From assembly GCA_963210315.1 (NCBI GenBank), contig OY723270.1:2108001-2172000 (forward strand): 64,000 bases of DNA. The letters run 5' to 3'. This document shows positions 1 to 9,218 of the stretch, piece after piece. Position numbers and translations under genes: made by a program. Position 1 is the stretch's first letter. Each line of letters begins with the position of its first letter. The notes beneath the pieces were generated by a model. That model saw only the letters and a list, made by a program, of their open reading frames with translations, made no database searches and was not told where the DNA came from. This DNA comes from Rhynchopus euleeides (lineage: Eukaryota > Euglenozoa > Diplonemea > Diplonemida > Diplonemidae).

Positions 1-333
1 GTCAGCCCCTGCTCCCCGCTCGCCACGAGTATAGCTTCACATAGCAACGGATCTCGGACACAACCTGCATGACGAATGAAGGGAGATCATCCTTTGTGCC
101 TCCCTCTGTGCTGTGTGCTTCAACTTCACTTTCCCCCCTCCCCCCCCGCAGCACACACATACCATACACCTTCGCTGCTCTGTATCACTGCGTGTCAAAC
201 TGCGTCACTTTCGAACCAGCTTTGTAAGGAGCACACACCACCACAGCCGCACCAGGCACACAGACAGGTCGGGACGTCTGCGTCAACAGGCACCACACAG
301 CCACCTTGTGGTTTGGATGGTTGAGCCACCTCG

Positions 334-858
334 ATGGAGCTCTCTGAGGGTGTGTGTGCGGTGCTCCCGCCTCTGACATATGAGGTGCTTTCGGAGCTGA
401 TCGCCGTGTCCCTGAAGTCATCGCGCGAACTCGAGAGCAAAAGCGTCGCCCTGTCGAGGTACCTCGTGCCCAGGAGTCAGCGGCACGAGGAGGGGGAGCC
501 ATCCCTCGCAGACAAGCTGGCAGACTTCCACACGGAGCTCCGCGGTGGCAGGGGCAGGGTCAGCAACGCCAGCCACGCGTCGTCCTTCCGCGTCACACCC
601 AAGGTCGCTGCGGGGGCCGAGTCGCTGATGCAGGAGCAGATGGAGCGGGCACGCCGCTCCGCCACCAACATCTGGAACACGGCCCGCCCTGTCGTGTCGT
701 CGCACCGCCCGCGTCCCCCAGGCACCGCGCTGCCGGGCCTGCGTCTGCTGTCGCTGCCACGGCCACGTGTCGTGAGGGTGGTGGGACGGCAGCAGAAGGA
801 CCCTGCCCCAGCATTGCCCTCCCTTGAGAAGCCGTGCAGCGCTGCCGCGTTCCCCTGA
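334..858 (+). CDS. Hypothetical protein, 174 aa
   Basis: An open frame of 174 codons starts at an ATG and ends at 858. The first 110 residues look like a real soluble, helical protein, with charged segments such as ELESKSVALSRYL and a helix ending EQMERARRSATNIW. The last 60 residues are Pro/Arg-rich and less convincing, so the true 3' end may be spliced. An overlapping frame on the other strand (418-1008) is rich in Pro and Arg and looks like a shadow. I recognise no family. Codons are GC-rich at third positions, like the neighbouring genes. It may be one exon of a longer gene. Confidence 0.35.
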   Translation: MELSEGVCAVLPPLTYEVLSELIAVSLKSSRELESKSVALSRYLVPRSQRHEEGEPSLADKLADFHTELRGGRGRVSNASHASSFRVTPKVAAGAESLMQEQMERARRSATNIWNTARPVVSSHRPRPPGTALPGLRLLSLPRPRVVRVVGRQQKDPAPALPSLEKPCSAAAFP

Positions 859-1311
859 GGCGAGAGCCTTGCGCAGATGCCTGGGTGATGAAGCAGTCAA
901 AAGTACAACTGGCTTATTTATGGGTGGACTATCCCCTCTCCATAGTTTCCCTCGGGGGCGAGCGGGTGGAGGGAGGTGAAGCAAAACCGGAAAAGGCAAT
1001 TCACACAATGCCTCATTTCAGACTCGGACTGGTACTTCCCGATACCCCCCCCCCCCCCTCCACCACCTTCCTGATTTTCATTCGGGATGGCTTTGGGAGA
1101 TTGACCTCCCCCCCTCCCATTGGCCTTCCGGCCACTGGGAGGGGGGAGGGGGGAGGGGGGAGGGGGGAGTCGAGAGTCTCTCGAGCTCCACGCGGTGAGG
1201 GTGGGATGTAGGAATCAAACGGGGCCAGTGCAAAATGTGAGGGGTCCCTCAGCCTGGACCCCCTGCAAAATGCTCCGGGCGGTGCCAACTGCGGAAGGTA
1301 TCTGTGCCTTT
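859..1311. other. Intergenic, low-complexity G/C tracts
   Basis: No gene seen. The stretch contains poly-C near 1045 and a (GGGAGG)n-like purine tract at about 1137-1170. Confidence 0.6.
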
Positions 1312-1419
1312 GGGGGTCTTCGCTACGGGGTGGTCGTCAGTGCATTTTGGTGCATTTCCTGTTGAATTGGCTGAAAACTGACGAAGTTTGTCGAAGTTTG
1401 TCGACCAGCAAAGACCCCC
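1312..1419. mobile_element. M1-family short TIR element (108 bp)
   Basis: The termini are inverted: GGGGGTCTTCGCTAC at the left and a complementary end finishing AGACCCCC at the right. It is flanked by the 3-bp direct repeat TTT on both sides (1309-1311 and 1420-1422). It has no coding capacity, so it is a MITE-like non-autonomous DNA element. Seven other full-length family members occur in the window, each with its own 3-bp duplication. Confidence 0.8.
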
Positions 1420-1778
1420 TTTGGATCCGGATGTTGCGCCCCACTCACACCCCCACTGGGGCCTGCACGACATATCCCCACGTTGTTTGTTGCTACGTTG
1501 ACATGGCTTTTCTCCACACAAACCCTGAAATGATCATGACACCCTGAGCCTGACCCTGGCTCTTCACTGTCCACGCACACACTCCATGTGAGTGCAGTGG
1601 AAGACATGTTGGGACATTGCGTTGCACAGCACTACACCAATTTCCCGCACGGATTTGCCGGCAAGCCATCCCCAACCCAACTGCCTCCTGTCTCACCGAG
1701 TCTGGAAATGCTGCCGCCACACACTGCCACACCTGAACCCTGCAGGGCCTGCCTGCCGTTGGGTGGCGGCACCACACG

Positions 1779-3119
1779 ATGGAGGTGTTTGCTTGCCTTG
1801 CCGGCACAGATGTGCGTGTGCCTGTCGAGCTCGATGCCGATGAGACGGTGTGCAGCCTGCGTGACAAGGCTGTGCGGTGCCTGGGCGTGGAGGGGCAGGT
1901 GTCGGACGGTGTGTCGGTGCGCTTGGCAGGCAGCGGTGACATGCTGGGCGGGGACGACACGCTCCTGCAACACACGCAGCTGGAGGCCGGTGCGACGGTC
2001 GAGGTGGTGCTGATCCCGAGACGAGAAGCCTTCGGCCCTGACGAGGGTGTCACCTTTGACGACGGACCAGAGTCCCGTTCCTGGGGACGTGTTGTCGGTA
2101 TCGACATCGCTGCTGTCAGGCACACAGCTTCGATTCTGGAGGTGAAGATGGGACTGGCCCTCACTTATGCCAACGGGGTGTGCGTGGTACATGGGGTGGT
2201 CGGCTTCTCGAATACCTCTCGGACGCACATCATCCTTGACGAAGATGAATATGTGACGGGTGTGAGGGGCTGGTGCGGGGAGCTCAGTTGGCAGAGCATC
2301 ACGTTCATCACCAACAAGCGCCACCTGGGACCGTTTGACGTCCACCCTCGAGTAGGCTCAGGGGCTCGCACTGCGTTCTCTCTCGACTTCGGTGCAGGTG
2401 ACGAGTTGACGCATGTCTATGGACGCATCTTCAAGGGCTCAATCACTCAGATAGGTTTTGGGTCCGGACGCCCTGTCAATGTCCCGCGTGTGCGTCGCAC
2501 ACCGCTGATCAGCTACGGAACGCAACCCTATAGCGACCGACTCGATGACGACAGTGCAGAATGTGTTCATCTCCGTGCACGCATCTGCGGTGTCAGTGTG
2601 CGGACATGTCGCAGTGGCTCGCAGTCGTTTGTGAATGGTCTCGGTGTCGCCTACACCGACGGGACGTACCTCCGACACATCCAGACGATGTCCTTATGGG
2701 ATGTGCACACTGTAGGGCTCCACCTCCATACTGTTGCTTTGGACGGCGACGAGTTCATCAGCGGTGTGGACACTGTGATGAACGAAGACCCCGTGAACCA
2801 TCCCATCGCACAAATCACATTCACAACCAACAAACGCAGAATTGGCCCTTTCGGCACCGGGCTCGTCGGAGGATTCCGACGCCACAGCGAGACCTTTGAT
2901 GATGGCGAGTTGTTGTTCATCTTCAGCGAGGAGTCCTGGCTGAGGTTTCTGGGTTTCGGGCATGGGCCGCCTGCCACTACTGCCACCAATACAATGACGC
3001 AGCAAGAGGTGCTCCAGGGCATGCAGCAGGCAGAGCGGTCTGCGAGGCGTTCTGGTTTCGTCTCGCGTAAAGTCTCCCTTCTGAGCGAGAGAGCCAACTG
3101 CGGGTGCACGGTGTCATGA
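1779..3119 (+). CDS. Ubiquitin-like plus double jacalin-like lectin protein with CaaX end
   Basis: A single-exon gene of 446 aa; the ATG at 1779 is the first that includes the whole N-terminal domain. Residues 1-78 form a ubiquitin-like fold (MEVFACLAG at the start, then KAVRCLG and the closing TVEVVLIP). Two jacalin-like lectin units follow, at about 105-228 and 268-394. Each shows the family landmarks: a strand with DEDEYVTGV or DGDEFISGV, the ITFxTNKR strand, the GPF turn and a closing IGFG/LGFG strand. Jacalin domains bind carbohydrates; the ligand here is unknown. There is no signal peptide. The C-terminus reads CGCTVS, a CaaX-type motif predicting prenylation, so a cytosolic, membrane-tethered lectin is inferred. 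A decayed paralogue lies at 7.1 kb. Confidence 0.8.
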   Translation: MEVFACLAGTDVRVPVELDADETVCSLRDKAVRCLGVEGQVSDGVSVRLAGSGDMLGGDDTLLQHTQLEAGATVEVVLIPRREAFGPDEGVTFDDGPESRSWGRVVGIDIAAVRHTASILEVKMGLALTYANGVCVVHGVVGFSNTSRTHIILDEDEYVTGVRGWCGELSWQSITFITNKRHLGPFDVHPRVGSGARTAFSLDFGAGDELTHVYGRIFKGSITQIGFGSGRPVNVPRVRRTPLISYGTQPYSDRLDDDSAECVHLRARICGVSVRTCRSGSQSFVNGLGVAYTDGTYLRHIQTMSLWDVHTVGLHLHTVALDGDEFISGVDTVMNEDPVNHPIAQITFTTNKRRIGPFGTGLVGGFRRHSETFDDGELLFIFSEESWLRFLGFGHGPPATTATNTMTQQEVLQGMQQAERSARRSGFVSRKVSLLSERANCGCTVS

Positions 3120-3731
3120 TTCCATTGCCAACCACCCGACATATGTATCCTCGCCCGTGGCTAACTCTCCCTGAAATATCAGGGGTCTTTCACAGCTCGC
3201 CAGGCCTGTTGACTCACACAGGGCCCATTCTTCCCTCATCTCGACTATCAACGTGTTCACTCGTGTAAGCCTTGATGTCAGCTTTGTTTACTGCCACAGG
3301 GGCTCCTGTCAGTGTCAAAAAGATTGTCGGCGCTTGGGCAACAAGTACAACGTCCCTCATCAGGGCTGCGGAGTTGCTTTTGTTTTGCCCGGATTTGAAG
3401 CACGAACAAAAGGGCCAAATCGTCCCTCCTCCTCCTGCCCCCCACCCCACGACCACAGCTCCTTCCGATTGCAACAAACAGGAGGGAGGGGCGCGCTGCT
3501 CCACCACGTGTTTAGCGTCTCACACGGAAAGCGAATCGCCGTCGGTGATTATGCACGTCACCTTCCCCAGCACGCAGTATCCCCCGGCTCGATGTGTTGA
3601 GCTCCCTCGCGTTGTGTGACATATTCTGCAGCACGCCCGCCTGCACCATGCCTGCATGGTGCGCTGAGGAGCCTTGTTCAGTGCTCACCACCACCCAGCA
3701 GATACAACACACACCTGCACACACCCAGGCC
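3120..3731. other. Intergenic between the jacalin and propeller genes
   Basis: Only weak overlapping frames are present. It contains one copy of the small hairpin motif CCCTGAAATATCAGGG at 3169-3184, 50 bp after the jacalin stop codon. Confidence 0.5.
3169..3184. repeat. 16-nt hairpin motif, copy 1 of 5
   Basis: CCCTGAAATATCAGGG has 6-bp arms (CCCTGA/TCAGGG) around a 4-nt AATA centre. It sits just downstream of the jacalin gene. Further copies lie at 7454-7469, 7505-7520, 8420-8435 and, with one mismatch, 8472-8487. Three of them follow the jacalin gene or its pseudogene, which suggests a 3'-end or regulatory element inherited with that gene. Confidence 0.6.
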
Positions 3732-6701
3732 ATGGCAGCTTCAGCGGTGCTGCTGTCGCTGTGCTTCGCTGTACGTTCATCATGCCCCATCACTGTGGGC
3801 TCCGAGTGTACTGCGACCATTGTCAGTGGACTATCCAACGTCAGATACCTCGCAGTTTCACATGACGACACGATGCTCGCGGTTTCCACTTATGGCCTAT
3901 CTCTGTACACCATCAGCACAGGGGCTGCACTCACAGTACCCTCCTACAGCTTGGTAGAGCAAGCTGTCTTCTCCCCTGATTCATCAAGGTTGGCAGTGGC
4001 TGCGGGGAGCAGAGGGGTTGCTGTCGTCACTGTGAGCACCGGGGCCCAGCTCTGGATTGATTCAACGAAAGGCACCTGCTACAGTGTTGCCTACTCGCCA
4101 GACGGGGCATATGTTGCTTCTGGGCATTACGGCGGGAGCGTCTACATCTGGAACGCTGCAGACGGGTCAGAGGTGTGGGCTCTGACTGGGGGTCACTCTT
4201 CTGGTGTTTATAGTCTCCAATACAGCACTGACGGTAGGAAGCTCATCAGCGGTGAAAAGGGTTCCGTTGTGTGGGATACAATCAATGGGAATAATCTCCA
4301 CACCATACCATCAGCATCTGCGTACGTCGGCGTCGTCGCTGTGTCACCAGATGGGGTGTATGCCGCGGTAAAGGTTGACACGGATGTTATGAGCATCATC
4401 AAAGTGAGCGACTACTCCACACACCTGAACATTAGCCACGGTTCAAATGTGTACTCTCTCTCGTTCAACTTCGACTCGTCGGCGATTCTCGTCCTCGGAC
4501 GCAACTCAAAGATATACAAGGTCAGCACCGGAGCACAGCTGGCGTCGATCGACACAGTGGGATCTGGATTGACCAACTCCGCTGGGACATTCTACAACAC
4601 GAACAATTTGTTTGTCGCAGGTGAGTCTGTGGGAAGTGAGTCTGATGTATACGAGTTCGAATCCTCGATAACACCTGCGCATGCAACACCTGCACCTGCG
4701 ACACCCGCACCTGCAACACCTGCACCTCCCACACCCGCACCTGACACACCTGCACCTGCGACACCTGCACCTGCCACACCCGCACCTGCCACACCCGCAC
4801 CTGCGACACCTGCACCTGCAACACCCGCACCTGCAACACCTGCACCCTCAACACCCGCACCTGCGACACCTGCACCTTCGACACCTGCACCTGCCACACC
4901 CGCACCTGCGACACCTGCACCTGCAACACCCGCACCTGCAACACCCGCACCTTCGACACCCGCACCTGACACACCTGCACCTGCGACACCTGCACCTGCC
5001 ACACCCGCACCTGCGACACCTGCACCTGCAACACCCGCACCTGCAACACCTGCCCCCTCAACACCCGCACCTGCGACTCCTGCACCTTCGACACCTGCAC
5101 CTGCCACACCCGCACCTGCGACACCTGCACCTGCAACACCTGCACCTTCGACACCTGCACCTGCCACACCCGCACCTGCGACACCTGCACCTGCAACACC
5201 CGCACCTTCGACACCCGCACCTGCGACACCCGCACCTGACACACCTGCACCTGCGACACCTGCACCTGCCACACCCGCACCTGCGACACCTGCACCTGCA
5301 ACACCCGCACCTGCAACACCTGCCCCCTCAACACCCGCACCTGCGACTCCTGCACCTTCGACACCTGCACCTGCCACACCCGCACCTGCGACACCTGCAC
5401 CTTCGACACCTGCACCTGCCACACCCGCACCTGCGACACCTGCACCTGCAACACCCGCACCTGCAACACCTGCCCCCTCAACACCCGCACCTGCGACTCC
5501 TGCACCTTCGACACCTGCACCTGCCACACCCGCACCTGCAACACCCGCACCTGCAACACCTGCCCCCTCAACACCCGCACCTGCGACTCCTGCACCTTCG
5601 ACACCTGCACCTGCCACACCCGCACCTGCGACACCTGCACCTGCAACACCCTTTCCTTCAACGCCCACACCTGACACACCCACACCCGAGACGTCTGTGC
5701 CACAAAGCTGCGACATCCCCGACACGTTTGCGAGTGCGTGCGCAGCGGGAGCGTCTCTGCGGTGCGTGCTGCGGATCCAGCACACCGGCAGCGTGCTGAG
5801 CGTGGCACACTCAGCGGACGGGTCGGAGATCGCGGCAGGCGGGAGCGACGGGAAGGTGCGTGTCTTCAGCGCAGCGACCGGGGCGCAGCTGCGGTCGCTC
5901 GTGTGCGGTGGGTTTGCCGGGCACGACGTGGCCTTCTCGCCGGACGGGGCGCGTGTCGCCGTGGGCGGGGCCGGTGGGCGTGCTGTGGTGTGCGACGCCA
6001 CGACCGGGGCGGTGCTGGTGGAGCTGGAGCACGGGGACGCGGCGGCGGGGCCTGTGCGGCGTGTGCGGTTCTCGCCGGACGGGCTTCACCTCGTGGTTGG
6101 CGGGGTGGAGGAGGAGGTGACGCGTATCCACGACGCCGTTGCGGGGATGCGTCCGGAGCTGGTGCTGCACAGGCACTCGCGCGAGGTTGCGTTTGTACCA
6201 GCTGCATCTGGATCTGGGGCAGCGGCACGCGTGGCAGCAGTGATGGCGCACGCGGAGGCGGGAGAGGCGGTGCGTGTGTTCGCCGTGGACAACGGGCAGC
6301 AGGAGGCGGCGGTGGTGTCTGTGGGGGCGCGTGTGACGGCGCTGTCCTTCTCGTCTGACGGGGACGAGCTTGCGCGTGGGATGGACGACGGGACGGTGCG
6401 TGTGGGGCTGTGGGCTGGCGCTGGCACTGGCGGCAGCGATGCCAGCACAAGCGAGCGGCTGCGGCTGCAGCACGGGTCGGGCATCGTGTTCGACGTGCAG
6501 CACTCGCCCGACGGGCGCCTCGTCGCCGCTGCCGGGGTGGGCCCGGTGGTGGTGTGGGGCACCAGTGCCGGGGCGGTAGTGGCCGTGCTTGCGGGGCACG
6601 CGGGAGTTGTGCGGCGCCTCAGCTTCTCCCCCGACGGCACACGTGTGGCCACGGCAGGCCATGATGGCCAGCTGTTTGTGTGGGACATGACCGGGCTGTG
6701 A
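3732..6701 (+). CDS. Secreted protein with two WD40-like beta-propellers joined by a TPAP-repeat stalk
   Basis: The frame is open from 3594, but I chose the ATG at 3732 because it gives a clean signal peptide (MAASAVLLSLCFAVRSS). The protein is then 989 aa. Residues about 20-310 form a WD40/quinoprotein-like propeller with repeated SPDG- and VWD-type strands, for example YSPDGAYVASGHYGGSVYIW. Residues about 313-654 are a Thr-Pro-Ala-Pro linker with occasional Ser, Asp or Glu. Residues about 660-989 are a second propeller with seven or so blades ending HDGQLFVWDMTGL. Nucleotide composition changes along the gene: the first propeller is mixed, the second strongly GC-rich, so the two halves may have different histories. 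No C-terminal membrane anchor is seen, so it is likely secreted or wall-associated, with the stalk probably O-glycosylated. The partner is unknown. Confidence 0.8.
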   Translation: MAASAVLLSLCFAVRSSCPITVGSECTATIVSGLSNVRYLAVSHDDTMLAVSTYGLSLYTISTGAALTVPSYSLVEQAVFSPDSSRLAVAAGSRGVAVVTVSTGAQLWIDSTKGTCYSVAYSPDGAYVASGHYGGSVYIWNAADGSEVWALTGGHSSGVYSLQYSTDGRKLISGEKGSVVWDTINGNNLHTIPSASAYVGVVAVSPDGVYAAVKVDTDVMSIIKVSDYSTHLNISHGSNVYSLSFNFDSSAILVLGRNSKIYKVSTGAQLASIDTVGSGLTNSAGTFYNTNNLFVAGESVGSESDVYEFESSITPAHATPAPATPAPATPAPPTPAPDTPAPATPAPATPAPATPAPATPAPATPAPATPAPSTPAPATPAPSTPAPATPAPATPAPATPAPATPAPSTPAPDTPAPATPAPATPAPATPAPATPAPATPAPSTPAPATPAPSTPAPATPAPATPAPATPAPSTPAPATPAPATPAPATPAPSTPAPATPAPDTPAPATPAPATPAPATPAPATPAPATPAPSTPAPATPAPSTPAPATPAPATPAPSTPAPATPAPATPAPATPAPATPAPSTPAPATPAPSTPAPATPAPATPAPATPAPSTPAPATPAPSTPAPATPAPATPAPATPFPSTPTPDTPTPETSVPQSCDIPDTFASACAAGASLRCVLRIQHTGSVLSVAHSADGSEIAAGGSDGKVRVFSAATGAQLRSLVCGGFAGHDVAFSPDGARVAVGGAGGRAVVCDATTGAVLVELEHGDAAAGPVRRVRFSPDGLHLVVGGVEEEVTRIHDAVAGMRPELVLHRHSREVAFVPAASGSGAAARVAAVMAHAEAGEAVRVFAVDNGQQEAAVVSVGARVTALSFSSDGDELARGMDDGTVRVGLWAGAGTGGSDASTSERLRLQHGSGIVFDVQHSPDGRLVAAAGVGPVVVWGTSAGAVVAVLAGHAGVVRRLSFSPDGTRVATAGHDGQLFVWDMTGL
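4668..5694 (+). repeat. 15-bp coding tandem repeat (TPAP stalk)
   Basis: About 66 copies of a 15-bp unit such as ACACCTGCACCTGCG encode ATPAP/STPAP/DTPAP. The repeat also leaves long spurious frames open on the other strand, which I ignored. Blocks of several units recur (for example a run ending CCCTCAACACC), which indicates expansion by unequal exchange. Confidence 0.9.
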
Positions 6702-7079
6702 GCTCTCGTCCTTCTTGCCCTTCTGTGTGGTTGTGTGAACGAGCAGCAGGAGATTGTATCGCAGCGCGTCAAGCGCACAAAGTGCTTGCTGTTGGTGTCT
6801 TCTGCACTGCTGCTGTGTGTTGTGTGTTGGGTGGAGTGGGGTGGCGTGGTGATGCACGAAGGGGTCTTCCTGTTCATGGCACGGAATCTTCTTCATCACC
6901 ACATCACACCCTTCTGCATCAACACTCCTGACACACTTCAGGACCCTTCCTTGCGTGTCTGAATTTCAGAAAGTGGATGGACCGCAAACACTCCACGCCC
7001 CAACGTGCAGGTGACCAGAAGGTTGCACTAACAAAACAAGAGAAACCCGGCAATCCTTTTTTTAACGGGTTCCCTGTCC
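6702..7079. other. Intergenic
   Basis: No gene or recognisable repeat seen. Confidence 0.5.
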
Positions 7080-7404
7080 CAGGCCAATGGCTCAGTTAGT
7101 CAGATTGGTTTTGAGTACAGATGCCCTTGGCACTGTGACGGACCATGTGAACGATTCACCGAGATCCAGTGAGTTGTTGTTTGTCTTCAGCGGAGCAGAG
7201 TGACACCGTCTGGAGTTTGGGTCTGCCTGCCACCTGTATCAGCAGGGCAAGGACAGAGCAACGGTGCTGAGTATGCGGCAGGTGGAGGAGGGGTTGCGGT
7301 CCCGAGGAACAAAGAAAATGTCTCTTCTGCGTGACACGACAACAGGCACTCGTGTGACAGAGGCGGCAGACTTAGAGTGCCCCCGCGGATGCACGGTGTG
7401 CTGA
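7080..7404 (+). pseudogene. Decayed 3' end of a jacalin-type gene
   Basis: The translated text matches the end of the jacalin gene at 1.8 kb. SSELLFVFSGAE corresponds to DGELLFIFSEES. After an in-frame stop, MRQVEEGLRSRGTKKMSLLRD corresponds to MQQAERSARRSGFVSRKVSLLSE, and the frame ends RGCTVC, compared with CGCTVS. The upstream two thirds of the gene are missing or unrecognisable. It keeps a CaaX-like terminus, which supports that motif being functional in the intact gene. It is followed by the same kind of small hairpin motifs. Confidence 0.65.
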
Positions 7405-7408
7405 GTGC

Positions 7409-7706
7409 GTTCTTACCATCCACCACACATACCTGCCTCACGGTGGCTGGCTTCCCTGAAATATCAGGGGCCCTGTTCGTGTTCAGCTCCCGGAAGTCTA
7501 GTCTCCCTGAAATATCAGGGGCCATGTTCAGCTCCCTGAAGTCCGGTTTCCGCCTCGTTGGCTGACTCCGTGCAGGTTTGCGAAGTGATGCATGTGCACT
7601 GCCGCATATGGCAGAGGCGCATACGTTTCACTGCAGCCTCTCCCCACCCCGTTCCCCTGTGTTGTGTTGAGTGACGTGTGTCGTGAGTCTTTCATTTCAG
7701 ATTTTC
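7409..7706. repeat. Duplicated segment, left copy (right copy 8374-8600)
   Basis: A segment running from the text GTTCTTACCATCCACC to TGTCGTGAG occurs twice, at about 7409-7706 and 8374-8600. Both copies carry two CCCTGAAATATCAGGG hairpins. The intervening 670 bp are YR-retroelement remnants, so the duplication and the insertion are probably linked. Confidence 0.7.
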
Positions 7707-7870
7707 GCTTCAGCGCACTTCGATGTGGGCGGAAAGTGTCGCGTGCTTGTTCGTGCCCTTGTGCTCCTCACTCACGACACCATCATCAGCAGGAGTGTGA
7801 GTGTGGAAGCGTCAACGCAAAAAAGAAACCAGAGCAAAAAGTGCCGAACAAAGCGCAGTGACACTTTTTT
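7707..7870 (+). mobile_element. Solo YR-retroelement remnant (A-core-B), family F1
   Basis: A 111-bp A part containing GGCGGAAAGTGTCGCG runs into the core GTGTGGAAGCGTCAACGCA and a B part ending AGTGACACTTTTTT. The same A-core-B architecture, core and terminal AGTGACACTTTT occur in the complete element at 57.4 kb. A second A part, ending at the core, follows at 8263-8373 after an inserted repeat (R1). Confidence 0.65.
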
Positions 7871-8262
7871 GGTAAAACACACCCCGTGTGGTAGAGAAAA
7901 TACGGCAAGAGTCTCGGTGGGTCGGAAGAGCAGATGGTTCCCGCAACAGCTCCCGGGGAGCGGCGGGTATTTCGCATAGGATGCCGGATGTGTGAACACG
8001 TTTGTGCGGTTTGCCCTGTGTTGTGTGAACATATGTGTATGTGTGTGTGTATGCTCCACCCAACCCGACACATTTTCTGTACTTCAGACAGGTAAGGTCA
8101 CTCGACACGCGGGGGGGGGGGGTTTTGTGTGTGTTTTTTCTGCCAGCCGACATCACTAGCGCCAGCGAGAAAAAAAAACGCGTGACGAGTGACGGGTTGA
8201 GGTGGAAGCGATCAATGCAAAAATCATCTGAAAGGAAGACTCGAGAGACTGCTGCTGTATTT
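7871..8262 (+). mobile_element. Repeat R1, copy 1 (likely solo YR remnant)
   Basis: A 390-bp repeat, nearly identical at 28658-29057; its 3' end is also present reversed at 57345-57395 plus 63185-63228. It begins in a T run before GGTAAAACACACCCC and ends TGCTGCTGTATTTTT. Near its right end is GTGGAAGCGATCAATGCA, a variant of the YR-element core. It has no coding capacity. It was inserted exactly at a B-A junction of family F1, in oligo-T. Confidence 0.7.
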
Positions 8263-8373
8263 TTCAGCACACTTCGATGTGGGCGGAAAGTGTCGCGTGC
8301 TTGTTCGTGCCCTTGTGCTCCTCACTCACGACACCATCATCAGCAGGAGTGTGAGTGTGGAAGCGTCAACGCA
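8263..8373 (+). repeat. Second F1 A part ending at the core
   Basis: Repeats 7709-7819 almost base for base and stops at the core GCGTCAACGCA, where the right copy of the duplicated host segment begins. Confidence 0.65.
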
Positions 8374-9218
8374 AGTTCTTACCATCCACCACACATACCT
8401 GCCTCACGGTGGCTGCCTTCCCTGAAATATCAGGGGCCCTGTTCATCATGTTCAGCTCCCGGAAGTCTACTCCCTGAAATATCAGAGGCCAGGTACTGAC
8501 GCTATGGCAGAGCGTTTCACTGCAGCCTCTCCCCACCCCATTCCCCTGTGCTGTGTTGAGTGACGTGTGTCGTGAGTGTTCTTTTCATTGATTTTCGATT
8601 CGTGAGTCACAATTCCTCCATGAGAGAATGGCTGGAAGGAGAAGAGAAGGGCGCTTCCACACCCAGGCAAGCCTCGGGAATCATGACGTCGGGAGCCGGG
8701 AGGCGTATGTCAGCGTGCGGGATTCGATGCAGGACCTCGGCATATCCCTGCTGGTTGACGGGACCACACGGTGACGGTGAGGGGTAGGCAGGGCCGCACC
8801 GGGCGAAGGGGGCCATGCGGCACACATGTCACCACCGAACACTTTGCTGCACTTTAGTCCTCCGTGGTGCCTCCTGGGCTGAAGCACCGCACAGAAGTGA
8901 CAGAGAACGTGCTTTCTGCACAGCTGATGAACAGACGCGCTGCAGTGGTCCCATTGGAACGCCACGCAGTGCTGGGTTGTGCCAGAGAGATGGGTGTTGG
9001 AGCTGGTCGCCTCTGAAAATCTTGAGTCTCTGTTTGTGTCGGAGGATAGAAAATGGAGCAGGGGCGTAGGTAAACCATCTGAGATCTCAGAGAGAGAGGG
9101 AGAGTGGTTGTACTTCTTTGATCGCTTCCACTGTCTCGAACACAACCGCCCCACCAGTGACTCCGCCACCCTACCACCAGACAGACAGGCAAAACACCAA
9201 CGCAGGTCTGTTGAAGCA
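8374..9218. other. Right duplicated segment, then intergenic
   Basis: 8374-8600 is the second copy of the duplicated segment. 8600-9218 is upstream sequence of the next gene. The frame is open from 8979, but that extension is not protein-like. Confidence 0.5.

Noticed and set aside
4522..6001. Long antisense frames across the TPAP region
   Set aside because: Mirror images of a 15-bp coding repeat; the plus-strand protein has a signal peptide and propeller domains.
8060..8100. TTTTCTGTACTTCAGACAG followed by GTAAGG in R1, resembling the 3' end of euglenozoan spliced leaders
   Set aside because: The match is only about 11 bases, no Sm site or defined SL RNA fold follows, and it sits in a mobile repeat. 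Real donors in this window are GTATG. Alignment with a known SL from the same organism would decide.
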